Of a stretch of 64,000 nucleotides of DNA, positions 34,549-46,163 are shown piece by piece. The stretch lies in contig OZ176050.1 in the NCBI GenBank assembly GCA_964247055.1, forward strand, positions 3,348,001 to 3,412,000, written 5' to 3'. The position numbers were made by a program, and so were the translations under genes. The DNA comes from Paragordius varius. Lineage: Eukaryota; Nematomorpha. The stretch's first letter is position 1, and each line of letters opens with the position of its first letter. A model generated the notes under the pieces. The model did no database searches and had not been told where the DNA came from. It saw only the letters and a program-made list of their open reading frames with translations.

Positions 34549-36328
34549 CAGGGGTGTCCAACACAAATGGCTTGAAGAGCAACCTTTTCGACCTCAAAAC
34601 TCCAAAGAGCCACTTTTTATTATATATCAAGACATTGGTAACAAATAAATTTATTATATTAGCATATAGATGTGCTAATTTTCATATCGAAAAGAAAATA
34701 AACAGTATAAATATAATAATGCTTTGCTAATTAAATTATATCAATGTGTAAAAAAAGACAAAAATACATGGATATGGTAAACTTATTGCAATTCGATCGT
34801 ATGACTAGAGTAGACTGTGGCGAAACTAATCGCCAAAATGCAACCTTTTTTTATCTAATAAAAATAAAAGAATTAAATATTTTTCATTGCATAATTAAAT
34901 TTTTAATGGGATATTTGTTTTGCAATTTTTAATTTATTCAGATCTATATCAATATTTGATACATCACATCTTAATTCATCCAAGCTTTCATCAGAGAATA
35001 AAGAACTTAAAAGAGATGTGTTTTTCATTTAGAAAAAAACTTTCACAAAGATAAGTGAACCCAAAAGCACAAATTAATCTTTGTGCAAAAAATCTTAAAT
35101 TAGGAAATTTATTAAACGTTAAGTTTTATTTGTTTGCCCAAATATTAATTTTAATTCATTATTGGATTGTGAATCTATTAATTCCATTTGTAAATTAATA
35201 GGAACGTTGATAGCTTTAACGTAAAATGAACAAAATAAATCAAATATTTTGTCATATTTTGTCATATCCCCGTGATTATTAAAAGCTTTTAATAATATGT
35301 TAATTTGATCTGCAAATTTTGAAAAATCGTTAGTTTTACCAGCTTTGAATCTAATTCTGGAAAATGTTCAACATTATTTTTTTTAAAATGGCATTCAAAT
35401 CACGTCAATTTTTACAAAACGCTTTAATATGGTTATTCGCATCAACAATTAAATTATCTTGCGTTTGCAAGGATTTATTTAATTGATTTAGTTTTTCAAT
35501 AATATGTACGAAAAAGCATACATCTGACAACCAATCTTCATTGGTTAATTCCTCTACCAAATAATTATTCTGCAATAGAAAAATATTTATTTCTTTTAAT
35601 AAATAATAAAACCTTTTTAGACATTTCCCTACTCACCATCAATTTTTTTGGCGAGTAAATTGGCAGAAATATAACTTGCCTTTATTATCGGATAGGTTGC
35701 GTGAATGATGTTGATTGGAGAATATTAATATTTTTTAAAGATTCAAATTTTATTATTTTCATTTCTGTAGTTCTATTAATTAAATCCTAATGCATGGTAT
35801 TGGCATGTCTTTTTAAATTATATTCGCGAAACCCGTTTGTCGTAAATTTGCAAATAAGGCACTCCGCTTTGTTGAGAATTTGAGGAAAGCCATATTTTAA
35901 TTCCCAGTCGGGATATTTTCTAGATACTTTTTTAGATACCTATTTTTTGCACGTATTTCAATGTTTCAAAGGACCCAAATTACAATTCCCGGTATTGGTA
36001 AGAAAGCTAAGAAATTATTTAAAAACCTATTTTTTGCAAGTAATTTAATGTTTTATTTAATGTAAAAGTTTCATTTGAAGTTGGAAATAACATGCAGGAA
36101 AAAAGTTTTATAATAAATGAATGCGATGATAGATATTTATAATAAAGAATTTTATTAAAAGTTTCTAAAAATAATTTATATGTCATAAAAATGCATGATT
36201 TACATATTAAAATTTTAAAAAAAATTAGAAATTATTTTTTTTAAAAAAAATTTCAAAATTTTTAAAGAGCTACTCAAAATTTTCAATGAGCCACTAGTGG
36301 CTCGCGAGTACCCTGTTGGGCACCCCTG
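34549..36328 (-). mobile_element. hAT transposon with BED-finger transposase, degenerate
   Basis: The ends are CAGGGGTGTCCAACA and, inverted, CAGGGGTGCCCAACA; flanking CTCTA on both sides may be a worn 8-bp target duplication. On the minus strand, pieces of transposase are readable: KYPDWELKYGF, AECLICKFTTNGFREYNLKRH (BED-type finger with Cys-x2-Cys and a His pair), LVEELTNEDWLSDVCFFVHI and QLNKSLQTQDNLIVDANNHI. These match the GTF2IRD2/EPM2AIP1-like hAT transposases. At 1.78 kb with stops, frameshifts and missing parts it cannot be active. It sits inside unit 4 of the MASGE array. Confidence 0.82.
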
Positions 36329-36364
36329 CTCTATACAGAAACAAAAAATAAAAATATAAACATG

Positions 36365-36492
36365 TGATCGCTGACGTCGTTGCTTGTTTATTTACCGAAG
36401 TTTTAGCCTTTTGAATCCGAGTTATCACGGTTTTTTACGTTTCTCTTAACCTTGCACCAATTCCTTAATTTGTTTGTCTCGCCAGAAGCCAT
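36365..36492 (-). pseudogene. MASGE-family exon, array unit 4, internally deleted
   Basis: Starts MASGETNKLRNWCKVKRNVK then NRDNSDS, then jumps to AAACTTCGGTAAATAAACAA, missing the middle of the exon; the frame stops at the join. Its tail begins beyond the hAT element. Confidence 0.7.
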
Positions 36493-36806
36493 ATGGGGTT
36501 GGCGGCCCCCATTTTCTCTGTAAGACGTGTGAGAAGGTATATCTAGACTTTCAATTTCGCAGTCTGGATGTAATTTATATAAAAAAATTAAATTTCAGAC
36601 ATTATATTTTTTATATTGATAATTTAGTAATTAAAAGCTATTCTTTGTCTTAACCGTGGAGAATTCTTATCGAAAAATTTATAAATATGTGATAAAATTG
36701 TACCAAAACCTAGGTCGAATAAATTAATTAATTAACCTTTTTATTCATTGCTTTAGGATGTTTTTTATTTATCTTTAGTAATCCGGTAATATTTCTTTAA
36801 TATATG

Positions 36807-37622
36807 AGCGAATTTTACGAGTAATAGAAAATTTCAACAAAAAAGGTGTATTTCCTAATCCAAACCCAAAACAAAAGCACTATATAAATCTTGATAGATT
36901 TTCTTACCAAAACAAATATTTTTAGGATACTTTTTTTGTGCACTGTGTATTTATTTAAGTTTATAATTATTTAGAATCAGAGAAAGAAAAATATATTAAA
37001 AATCCATACCTCATAGGTAGATAATCATTATGTTCAGTATATTTCACAACAAAGCTGTGAGTCATTGTTTGAAAGCTTATTAGGATACTTTTGGAGATTT
37101 AGAACATTTGTGATGTTTTTTAATTATTTTTTTTTCAATTCCTAATCATAGATTCTTTAATTTAATAAAATTTGGTACTCATTTCTTGTCAATGAATTCA
37201 ATTGTTTACATATTTATTCAAAGATGATATTCTATTTTTCAAACAAACGCAACAATTTTTTAAGCAGATGCATTTTTTTTGTTGTTTTTGCATCAAAAGT
37301 GTCGCATTTTGAAAAATGCTGCATTGATTGAAAAATGGAATATCATCTTTGAATACAAATAAAATTTCATAATATGACTCATAGCTTTGTTGGGAAATAT
37401 ACTGAACAGAATGAATATATACCTGAGAGGTATGGATTTAGATTAGCTTTCATCCTTTCTTAAATAATTATAAAACTTTAATAAATACACAGTGCACACA
37501 CAAAAAAATATCGTAAAAAAATATATTTTGATAAGAAAATCTATCACGATTTCGAAGTGCCTTTGGTTTTGGTTTAATTAGGATTCTTCTTTAGTTAATT
37601 TTCTATAACTTGTAAAATTCCC
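36807..37622. repeat. Large imperfect palindrome
   Basis: Arms of about 400 bp meet near 37258. Paired landmarks: TTTTACGAGTAATAGAAAATT with AATTTTCTATAACTTGTAAAA, GTGCACTGTGTATTTATT with AATAAATACACAGTGCAC, GTTCAGTATATTTC with GGAAATATACTGAAC, and ATTCAAAGATGATATTC with GAATATCATCTTTGAAT. The left arm holds about 120 bp with no partner. ACACAGTGCAC resembles ends of the element at 26231-27180, so this may be a compound of two mariner-type ends. Confidence 0.7.
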
Positions 37623-38009
37623 CCAAATTTTATCAATTAAATATTTATTAAGAAAAGGTTGATACTTATAATCAAAATATGTTAATATATAATAAAGCAA
37701 AACTATTACGTATATAATTAAATTTTAGTAAATATTTTATATCTTCAAGAGTTTGAAAAATACTTAAACATCCATATTAACAAAGTTTTGGCGGTTTTGA
37801 CACCGATTCCTTGCTCTAATTTATCTTGAAATAAGCTTTATCAAAATTTTGTCAAATATAAAAGGTATTAAAGGCATTTTCGATAACTAATTTTAATACA
37901 TAATCTAGCATAGATAAGAGACTGTCACAGTTGCAATCTCGCCTTTTTAGCGTTCATTTTTAGGAAAATTTGCTTATTTTAAAAGGATCGACAGATTTTA
38001 TAACTTACT

Positions 38010-39404
38010 ATATATTTATAAAAATGGAAAGTGGTTTGTGATCTGTTTCAGGAAAACCGGTAGACCCATTCACCCATTCAAATCCAAATATCGAAAATAT
38101 ATAATCATTTATGAATGCCCCGACAATAGCTTCGCCTTTTTTGAATTAGGCCTCCAGTTCAATCCCATCCCGTGGGGACCATTCAATATCAAATATGACT
38201 TTTGTTTATTTAGATTGCGCCCAACATAGTCAGCTCGCTTCTTTAATTTAGGCCCTCTTTTTACCCGCTCCCCCCGTAAAATGCCATTTTTTCAAAAAAC
38301 AATGTCCACAAAAATAATTTCTTGATTCTATTTTTCGCTCAAGGTATGAGACCGTAAAATTTCAATAAGGACCACGTATTCCCTGTTAAAAGGCAAAAAT
38401 TTTAGTCAAGCGTTTCTTTGATAATAGCTGTTGCGTAAGGAGCTACCCGCGAAAAAGTGACCCGTTATATCGAAATAGCGTGCTTTTGTGGCTAAATTTC
38501 AGAAAACCTATCAGGCCATATGAGTTCAATAGCTGCTTTAAGTTTTATCAAAAGTCCAAAATTTAGATCACGCGGTTTTTTAAAATTAGCCGTTAATTAG
38601 GCCCTTCACACCCTGAAAAATGCGCCACCATAGAAGGATTTATTAATTTTGAGGCAATCTTTCCAAAAAATAATAAAAGTATATGGAATCAATCATGATT
38701 CCAGGTATTCTCCGTATAAAGGCAAAATTTTAATCAGGCGCTTTCTTGGTATCAGCCTCTGGGTAGGGAGCTACCCGCCAAAAACTGCGCCACTATATAT
38801 AAATTACGTTGTTTTGGAACTATTTTAAAGAAAGCTTATGCCATATGAGCTCATTTAAAGTTCGAATACCCGTAACTAGTGAAAAATTAAGGTCAGGCCT
38901 TTTTTATTAGCGGTTAATTTGGGGCCTTTATGCCCTAAAAATACGCCATTATATAACGATTATTTAGTGTTGAGGTATTTTTTCGAATAACCCAAGACGA
39001 TGGTGACAGCGCTTTTTCCATATAGGCCCATGAGTAGGAGTCTACGGGTTTAAAACTGAGACGCCATACAATGGCGTGGCTTGAGAGATAATTTTCAAAA
39101 AACTTAAGAAGCCAACGAGTTCAATGAAGACTTTAAATATTACGCATAAAAAGGTAAAAATTCTAGTATAGCGGTTTTTTCTGTTACCCGTCAATTTGGG
39201 GCCTTTACACCACTAAACAATATATTAGTATGAATGCAACATTTAGAAAATCCTATGAGATCATAGCTATTAAAAAATGTTTCGAAATAATCCACATATA
39301 TGGATCATTTTATTGATCCTTTTTTTTCAAATTGCCCCCCCCCCCTTCCCCCTAGAGTCCGAAAGACTTCCTCGGGCTGCGTAGAAGCACGAGATTTACG
39401 CTAG
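38010..39404 (+). mobile_element. Non-autonomous Helitron, most complete copy
   Basis: The 5' end is TATATATTTATAAAAATGG then GATCTGTTTCAGGAAAACCG; a better-kept 5' end (TCTATATATATATAAAAC) is at 49106. The 3' end is ACGCTAG followed by T, preceded by a hairpin at 39371-39393 (CTCGGGCT pairing with AGCACGAG). This TC...CTAG-T layout with a 3' hairpin is the Helitron signature. No Rep/helicase frame is present. The interior holds tandem units spaced about 339 and 252 bp, marked by GGGAGCTACCCGC, and a poly-C run at about 39340. Confidence 0.72.
38438..39260 (+). repeat. Internal tandem repeats of the Helitron
   Basis: Three diverged units begin GGAGCTACCCGCG (38440), GGGAGCTACCCGCC (38777) and GGAGTCTACGGGTT (39029). 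Each continues through GCGCCACCATA-like and GGCC(A/C)TATGAG-like phrases. The same phrases reappear, worn, at 28000-28970 and 41180-41400. Confidence 0.6.
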
Positions 39405-39929
39405 TTCCTTTATTTATTTTATAAAGAATACCTAATAATTTAAGCATGAAGCTTTTAGATTTTACCAACTTTTTGATATGCACCAATTACCACAAAAATT
39501 AAATTCTCGTGAAACTCAAAACTAAAAGCACCATAATATTTTTAAAATATTTTTAAATCCCAATTCGTGCTATGTATTTTTATAATTATAAAAAATTAAA
39601 TTTTATAAAAATAAAATTATGAAATAATTTAGCATAATACCTAATTCTGTTGGAGTTTTATAGTTTTTCTAAATAGATGTGTTTCCATAATAAATCGTAT
39701 AACATTTTAATATATATATATATATACATTGAATTTCCCACATTACTTTATTTTTTGATATCCTTATCAAGATGGGGCCTTCTTCATTGAATAAATATTT
39801 TATAAAAATCAATAGCTTAGAATTACAACTTTTGACTAGATCTGTGTTCTCTTAAAAACTTTAGAATCTAATAATTTTTACCAAATAAATTTTTCTATTA
39901 AATAATTTTATCAATCAAATAATTGTATT

Positions 39930-40360
39930 GTATGATTTATCATTTGGTTTAAGAGTATTAAAAGTAAAAGTAAATTAAATAATCAACCTGAAGTGTTAGC
40001 CTGTGCTATACAATCGCCATCAAAGGGATTAGTAGATGACAAGGTGTTTTTTATGACTTTGTGACAATTAAACATAGTAATTGAAGAGGGTTTTGAATAT
40101 CAAATTAGGATTCCGGTCGAGACCAATATATAAGATTTTTTGTAGGATATATAAAGTTAGGTAAATATTGCTCAAATAGAGCAAATAAAAAACATTAAGG
40201 ATATTGTGTAAATATTTTTTGAGTAATGATTTTGTAAAAATTAAATGATTGTTATAATGAGACCTAAAATAAAATAACGCTTTGACAATCAATGTTATAT
40301 TAATACGTCAAACTAAACCCAATCATAAAAATATTTAATGCAAAAAATATAATAATTATT
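39930..40360. repeat. Dispersed duplication, copy 2 (partner 27390-27860)
   Basis: Direct repeat of the 27.4-kb segment about 12.5 kb away, with small indels. Contains candidate exon 39988-40056. Confidence 0.8.
39988..40056 (-). CDS. Candidate small exon (NPFDGDC), copy 2
   Basis: Minus strand: acceptor CACAAAG, then VIKNTLSSTNPFDGDC and IAQANTS, then donor GTTGAT. Compared with copy 1 one Leu codon is missing and several changes are silent. Either a paralogous exon of an unrecognised gene or a non-coding repeat with a lucky frame. Confidence 0.38.
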
Positions 40361-40594
40361 TATAAAACTTGAATCAGCCCTTAGTCTAGTCATTTATACG
40401 ATTGAGTTACGCTGTCCGAGAACAGTCTGCCGCTTTTTAATCAGATCCTAACGTCTCCCGGTATTAAGATATTTTTTGAGAAACTAAGACCCCAAAAATA
40501 TTATAAAAGCCATTCATCCATTGAGACTATAAAAATTAATAGCGGTTTTAGTTAATACTAGTATGGAGCTAAAAGTTTTACAGCACATTATTTA

Positions 40595-41158
40595 TATAAC
40601 ACTTGGATACAACACGTTCATTTTAGTCCTTCGATTCGAATTGGGGTAGTTAAATACCCCAGGCCTGTTTAAAATTATATTCTTGAAAAAATATGGAAGG
40701 AATCGAAACCGTGGCAAAATCTTTCATTTATATAACATTAATAAACAGAAAATATATAAAAAATTTGATTTAAAAATACTTGATATCACTTATTTTAAGC
40801 TAAAAACCGAAAGGTAAAAATTTAGTCAACGTGACATGCTTACAATGGTAAAATTGAAAAATAATACCAAACACCTTTTCCCATTTCTATCAATGTTAGA
40901 TGTAATTTAAATAAAAAATAAGTTTAAATTTTACCCTTAAAATTAAATAAAGACGATATTTTGCATAAATTTTATAAAATCCAAATAGCGTCGACGTAGT
41001 TTGATCTGAAACTTTTTTTTCTAAACAAAATTTTATTTAGATATTTTGGCATATTTATATAATTTTTATTAGGAGAAGCATAAACTTAAATTAGGACCGT
41101 TTCCTTCAGTAATTTTTTTAAATCTATTTGGATACCCCAATTTGAATCGAAGTTTTAA
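40595..41158 (+). mobile_element. TTAA-type MITE, copy 5
   Basis: Starts ATAACACTTGGATACAACAC (TTAA worn to ATAA) and ends CAATTTGAATCGAAGTTTTAA. Interior as in 9896-10485. Confidence 0.7.
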
Positions 41159-41179
41159 ACACATGTGTTCCACTTACAG

Positions 41180-41400
41180 TGAAAGGCGCCACCATATTGA
41201 AATAACCTAAATTTGAAGCGATTTTAGAAAACCCAACAGACTTGGAAATGGCTTGTATTATAAAACCGAAATTGGTTTAGCCCCTTAAGCTCTGAGTTAG
41301 AGAGCTCTAAGAATATCCCATAGTATAAATTTGTGCAAACATAATTTATTTGTAAAATAAGAAATTATTTAGCGGAAGGCGCCATCTCCTTATAAGGTAA
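41180..41400. repeat. Fragment resembling the Helitron interior
   Basis: GTGAAAGGCGCCACCATATT and GCGGAAGGCGCCATCTCC, about 200 bp apart, echo the GCGCCACCATA landmarks of the Helitron internal units. No ends present. Confidence 0.3.
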
Positions 41401-41401
41401 A

Positions 41402-41867
41402 GAGGAGTATAGATATTTGGTCTACCGAGTTGCATGTTGGATATATTAGTATATCCTAAGCAAGCTATGAGAAACCAAATTTTGTTGACAGTGTTTACCA
41501 CGTGTCATAGTGTGAGACGCGTTTTGTCCTTTTTGTAGACTCATCAGCCACACATAATGAACACGGGTAAACAGTGTCAGTTCAGGAATTGTATATATAT
41601 TGAGTTTTAGGGAATTCGAAACCGAATAGGGTCGGGGAAATGAATATTATAGAGCTTAGAGTCCATATTAAACAACCGATTATACCAAAATTCAACCAAA
41701 TATTATGACTCTTTATAATCCTTAAGCCAGGATTAAGCTTTTTGTTTCAAATTGTCTAAAACTCAATATATATACAATTCCTGAACTGACAGTGTTTACC
41801 CGTGTTCATTATGTGTGGCTGATGAGACCACCACGTGGTATCGTTAGACTAACTATCTATACTCCTC
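41402..41867. mobile_element. Foldback element with near-perfect inner arms
   Basis: Outer ends read AGGAGTATAGATATTTGGTC and, inverted, AGGAGTATAGATAGTTAGTC. Inner arms of about 70 bp (41547-41617 and 41759-41828) are inverted copies with a single noticed mismatch (ACAGTGTCAG against ACACTGTCAG); they include CACACATAATGAACACGGGT and CCTGAACTGACA. The near identity of the arms argues for a young element or recent arm homogenisation. Confidence 0.75.
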
Positions 41868-42231
41868 GTGATTCATAATTTATTTATTTGAACAACATTT
41901 TGCATGATCGATTTAAATGCATAATTAAGCCAATAGCAATTATAAAGGTTTAATATACATTTTTCATGATTTACATGTTACATTAGGGTGCAGATATAAA
42001 TATAATAATATTTTTAATAGAAATATATGGCAATTTTAGTGAAAATATACCATATAGGGACGAAAATGCTGTGATGGTACACCTAATTAATAATAATAGT
42101 ATTAAATAAATATCATTATTGATGAGGAATATTCAATTTTTTCCCTCAAATCTTTTAATATAGATTAGCAATTGGTAATAATCGAATTAAACGTCTATAC
42201 CTTAGAAAAATCTCCTTGAATTTTGCCTTTA

Positions 42232-42426
42232 CAGTATGTTTATTTATGCTGTGCTATGACATTATCGTTGGCCTTGGTAATACATTAATGTATGTTATAA
42301 ATCCATAATTAAATAAAAAAAAGGAAAATTGAATTATTTTAAAATTTAGCTGTTTTTACCCTTATACTACGGTGGTGCCAATTGTGGCCAACAATGTAAA
42401 TAGGCCAGCATTAAATTTTCATACTG
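42232..42426. mobile_element. CAGTATG MITE (mariner-like ends, TA duplication)
   Basis: TA flanks both ends: TA-CAGTATGTTTATTTATGCTG and, inverted, TA-CAGTATGAAAATTTAATGCT. TA plus CAGT-type ends fit Tc1/mariner-mobilised MITEs. Related to 13855-14024. Confidence 0.78.
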
Positions 42427-42504
42427 TATAGGGCCATCTAAATATTTGATTATATAACTCATATATAAAAATTGAAAATGTACTTATTTACCTTCATTAA
42501 CATA

Positions 42505-45500
42505 TACCATTTACAGTTCATATTCAAATCATCTCGTGAAGTTCACTCTAAAATAAATTATTTGTTTTTTAAGATTTAAAATTACCTTTATTATGTAATA
42601 TTTTGAAATATAAAATTCTGTTTGAAATTAATATTATTATTATTACATTACATGTTTTCACTCGTGAGAGCGGTCATGTTATTCAACTTGTCTCGCCATA
42701 AAACTCTATCTGTGGCGTCCTCTGCATTAAGCTCGTATTCTGCTAGCTCTCTTTTTATTGTATCTATCCATTTTGTTTTAGGCCGCCCACGTCCTCGTTT
42801 TTCCTCAACTATATGACTATCTATTATTTTTACAATATAATTAGAATCTCTCCTTTCAATGTGCCCGAACCAGCCTATTTTTTGACATTCCTTCCACTAT
42901 TCGTTTAATATCTGTGCTCCCACAAATAAATCTATTCTCAATTTTGTCCATTCTTGTTACCCCACACATCATTCTGAGCATTTTCATTTCAGTCACGTTA
43001 AAATGTCTTTCTTCGAATTTTTCGACACCCCACGTCTGTAAATTATACATCTTTGAGGTCTGGACAACTGAACTGTAAATCTTACCTTTCACTCTAACAT
43101 CAATATTTCGATCGCATTACACGCTCGAAATTTTCTTCCAATTTACCCAGCTGCTCTTTATTCTTAAATTAATATCATCAGTCAACGAACCATCTGCACT
43201 TAACATAGCTCCCAAATATTTGCAACTTTCTTTACCCTTCAGAACCCAACTATCATCAACTACTATTTCATGTTATGGACCCCAATAGTAATAAGTTCGG
43301 TTTTTGCTTTGTTTACTTTCAGACCGTATTGATCCAGCATAACAACCAATCTGTTTACCGTTCGCTTTAACTCAATTAATGAATCAGACAAGATGATTAT
43401 GTCTTCTGCATACATTAAGTACCATTCTGAACTCACATTAACAACCTTGGCTACGTCCATACAAATTATAAACAATAAGGGGCTGAATGATGAGCCTTGG
43501 TAGACTCCCAGCTTTATTGAAAAGGGCTCTGATAAACCTTGTGGGGCTTTAATCCTGGAGGTGTGATTCGTACATTATTTTTAACAACTTAATATAACTT
43601 TCTGGCACCTTTTTAGACGGAGACTCCACCAAATAGTTTCTCTAGGAATCCTGTCAAACGCCTTCTCTATGTCAATTAAAACCCCGTGTAATTCTTTCTT
43701 TTTTTTCAATGTGTCTTTCAATCAACCTCCTAACCGCATGTATAGGTTCTACTGTTGACTTTCCTGTCATGATATAGATATCATTTTCCTGATCGCTTTT
43801 CAATTATTTTTTCAAACAATTTCATGGTGTGCGACATTAGTTTTATCCCTCTATAGTTACTACATTCATTTATATCACTTTCCTTTAAATAAAGGCACAG
43901 TTAAACTTTCCTTCCATTCAACCGGGATTTCATAAGTTGAAACAACTTAATAAATACACGCTCCAAAAAATTTAATCCAGAGTTTCCAAGCACTTTCCAA
44001 CAATTTATGTTTATGTCGTCTGATCCTTCAGCCTTGTTGTTTGGCATTTCTAACAAATTGGATTCTACTTCCTTTTGTGTAATTGCTTCTATTGTTTTTG
44101 GCAAAAATATCTCACCTACCCCTTCATCTAAACTCACAAAGAACTCTTTCCATCTTTTTAATATTTCTACATTTTCACACAGCAAGCTTCCATCTTTTCC
44201 TTTTATTGTAGTGGCATAACCTGGCAAATCCATCCTGCGTTTATTCCTTTGCTGCACAACTTTATACATTTTGTTTAAACCTTGCTTACTATTAAACTCA
44301 TCATAAAATAAATTAATCTTTTCTTTCTTAACCTGGCCGACTAATTTTTTCAATTCCTTGTTTAAACTTTTATACTTATCTCTATCATCATCATTCCTTG
44401 TATGTCTCCATTTGTCAAAAGCCTTACCTTTTTCTCGTGACATCAATATTATTCTTTCATCGTAAAGCGAAGCTTCTCTGTATACTTGAGATTTTCCGCC
44501 TTTTAATCCACAAACTTGAGTTCCTGCCTTTTTGATTGACTTACTTTATCCCACTCACCATTTAACCCACCATCCTCGGATAACCGTATTTCTTTTATAC
44601 TGCTTTTTTCGGATAATCTTTCCCACTTTATACTTTTTAATCTCTTTGAGAAAGAACCAATTTGTTTAGACTTTTCTTTCACAAAAAATTTACAAATAAG
44701 TATGCGAACTAACCTCTAAGTTTGGCACGACTTTACAGTCTAATACAAGCTTCAATAAGTCTCTTGGGACAAGGATAAAATCTATTTGAGATTTGTTTAT
44801 GCCGCTTTTGTAAGTTACTAAATGACTCTCTCTTTTTTCGAAAAACGTGTTTGCTATCGCCAAATTGTGGGATTGTGCAAATCTAAGCAAATTAATTCCT
44901 TCCTCGTTTCTTTCACCGTAAGAATGTCCCCCGTGCCATATTTCAAAATATTCCCTTTTTGAACCAAGATGACCAATAAAATCCCCACATAAAAACTTGA
45001 CTCTGAGCTGAGGGAGAGCGACTAATTTTTCATCTAGAGTCTCTTAAAATTCCTCCTTTTCTTGTTTTGGTAAACCTATTTGCGGGGCATATATACTAAA
45101 TACCGTTATGACCTAGTTACCTACCAAAATATCTAAATTCATGGTTCGGCTGTTATAGCTTCTAACCTCATTAACCTGATTGGACAATTTGGGATTAATG
45201 ATAACTGCCACTCCATTTCGTCCGTCACTTTCACCTGAGTAATATAATCGATAATTCTCTTCCAAAGTCCTTGCTCCGTTTCCGAGGTAAGGAGTCTCTT
45301 GTAATGCCAAAATATCTATATGTTTAACTTTCATTATTCTCACAATATCATTTAACTTACTTTTCAATGAACCAACATTTAAACTAGCGGCATCCCGTTT
45401 TTCTTTGCATTCTCTTTGTATTATTGGCCACAACACCAAAACCGCGGCTGGCCAGGCCTGACCGATTATTATACACATCAATATTCATTTGACAGCATTA

Positions 45501-46163
45501 AACAAACAAATAAAAATAATAAAATTGAAGTGTCGAACTAATTATGACAAATTGATAGATGTTAAAAAAAACCTAGGCTATAGGTAAAAACGTAAATTGT
45601 ATTTCGCAATAAAAAATTTATGACAAAATTTATGTATAAAACAATATAAATCAAGGGTTCTTTTATGTGTCATAGTGAAATTAAAATAAAATAGTGCTAC
45701 AATACTTATCCAAGAATACAATCTATATATTTCAAGAGAATATTAATAGGCAAATTATAGGAAAAGGCCAACGATAAGTCCTACAAAAAACAAAATAAGA
45801 ATAGGAATGTTGTAACAAAATTTAAAGTATAGGATAAGTGATAAAAGATAGAATAAACTTTGAAAATAAATAGATAACAATAAATAATTATAATAATTGG
45901 TATAAATAATAATTTTGATATAAAATTAATTAAGAATTTTTCGTTTTTGAAGTTGCGTCAGATGGGTCGAACGCGCGCGCGTGCAAATTTTTTAAAAGCT
46001 TTAATATATATTATTAATCCTGTTTAAATTAATATAATGCTAAAAAATAGTATACTATGTAAAAAATATATTTCATGTTAATGGCGAGTTATCACGAAAA
46101 CACATAATTTATTTTTATGGTATTATCAAATTGTTCAAGGGTGAATTTGAATTGAAAATGGTA
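42505..46163. mobile_element. TACCATTT MITE copy 3, split by an RTE LINE
   Basis: The left half (42505-42634) begins TACCATTTACAGTTC and the right half (46019-46163) ends GAAAATGGTA. Together they match the order seen in 54-384, including CGAAAACACATAATTTATTT in the right half. The LINE between them duplicates part of the MITE at its ends. Confidence 0.85.
42635..46018 (-). mobile_element. RTE-clade LINE, near full length, inactive
   Basis: Endonuclease-reverse transcriptase LINE on the minus strand, 3.4 kb, usual for RTE. Readable parts, 5' to 3': endonuclease (LNVGSLKSKLNDIVRI, DILALQETP, DGRNGVAVIINPKLSNQVNE; IYAPQIGLP; GDFIGHLGSKREYF; SQIDFILVPRDL); linker (LPGYATTIKGKDGSLLCENV); reverse transcriptase (NYRGIKLMSHTMKLFEKI, GVLIDIEKAFDRIPRE, GVYQGSSFSPLL, YAED); C-terminus (MLRMMCGVTRMDKIENRFI, GRPKTKWIDTIKRELAEYEL). 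Several stops and frameshifts break it, and the active-site YADD reads YAED. The 3' tail is (TAA)n at 42632-42648. Target duplications: TCTGTTTGAAATTAATAT left, CCTGTTTAAATTAATAT right. Confidence 0.92.

Larger units (their letters stand above)
33116..36700 (-). repeat. Tandem array of four MASGE-family units, split by a hAT transposon
   Basis: Units of about 440-505 bp start near 33116, 33620, 34103 and 34540/36338. Each unit (minus strand) contains a leader ending CATATGGCTTCTGGCGAG, an exon of up to 84 codons ending GCGATYACAG before GTTTATATTTTCATTTTTT, and a shared tail with GGATAAGAATTCTCCACGGT. The third unit has an internal inversion and the fourth is interrupted by the hAT element and has an internal deletion. 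Confidence 0.85.

Noticed and set aside
42622-42816. Plus-strand frame with a hydrophobic start (MKLILLLLHYMFSLVRA)
   Set aside because: It is antisense to the conserved C-terminus (GRPKTKWIDTIKRELAEYEL) of the RTE LINE.
44007-44219. Plus-strand frame of 70 codons
   Set aside because: It is antisense to the readable linker and reverse-transcriptase region of the LINE.
45972-45981. CGCGCGCGCG run as a possible regulatory or Z-DNA site
   Set aside because: It lies in the 5' non-coding end of the dead LINE; nothing ties it to host regulation.
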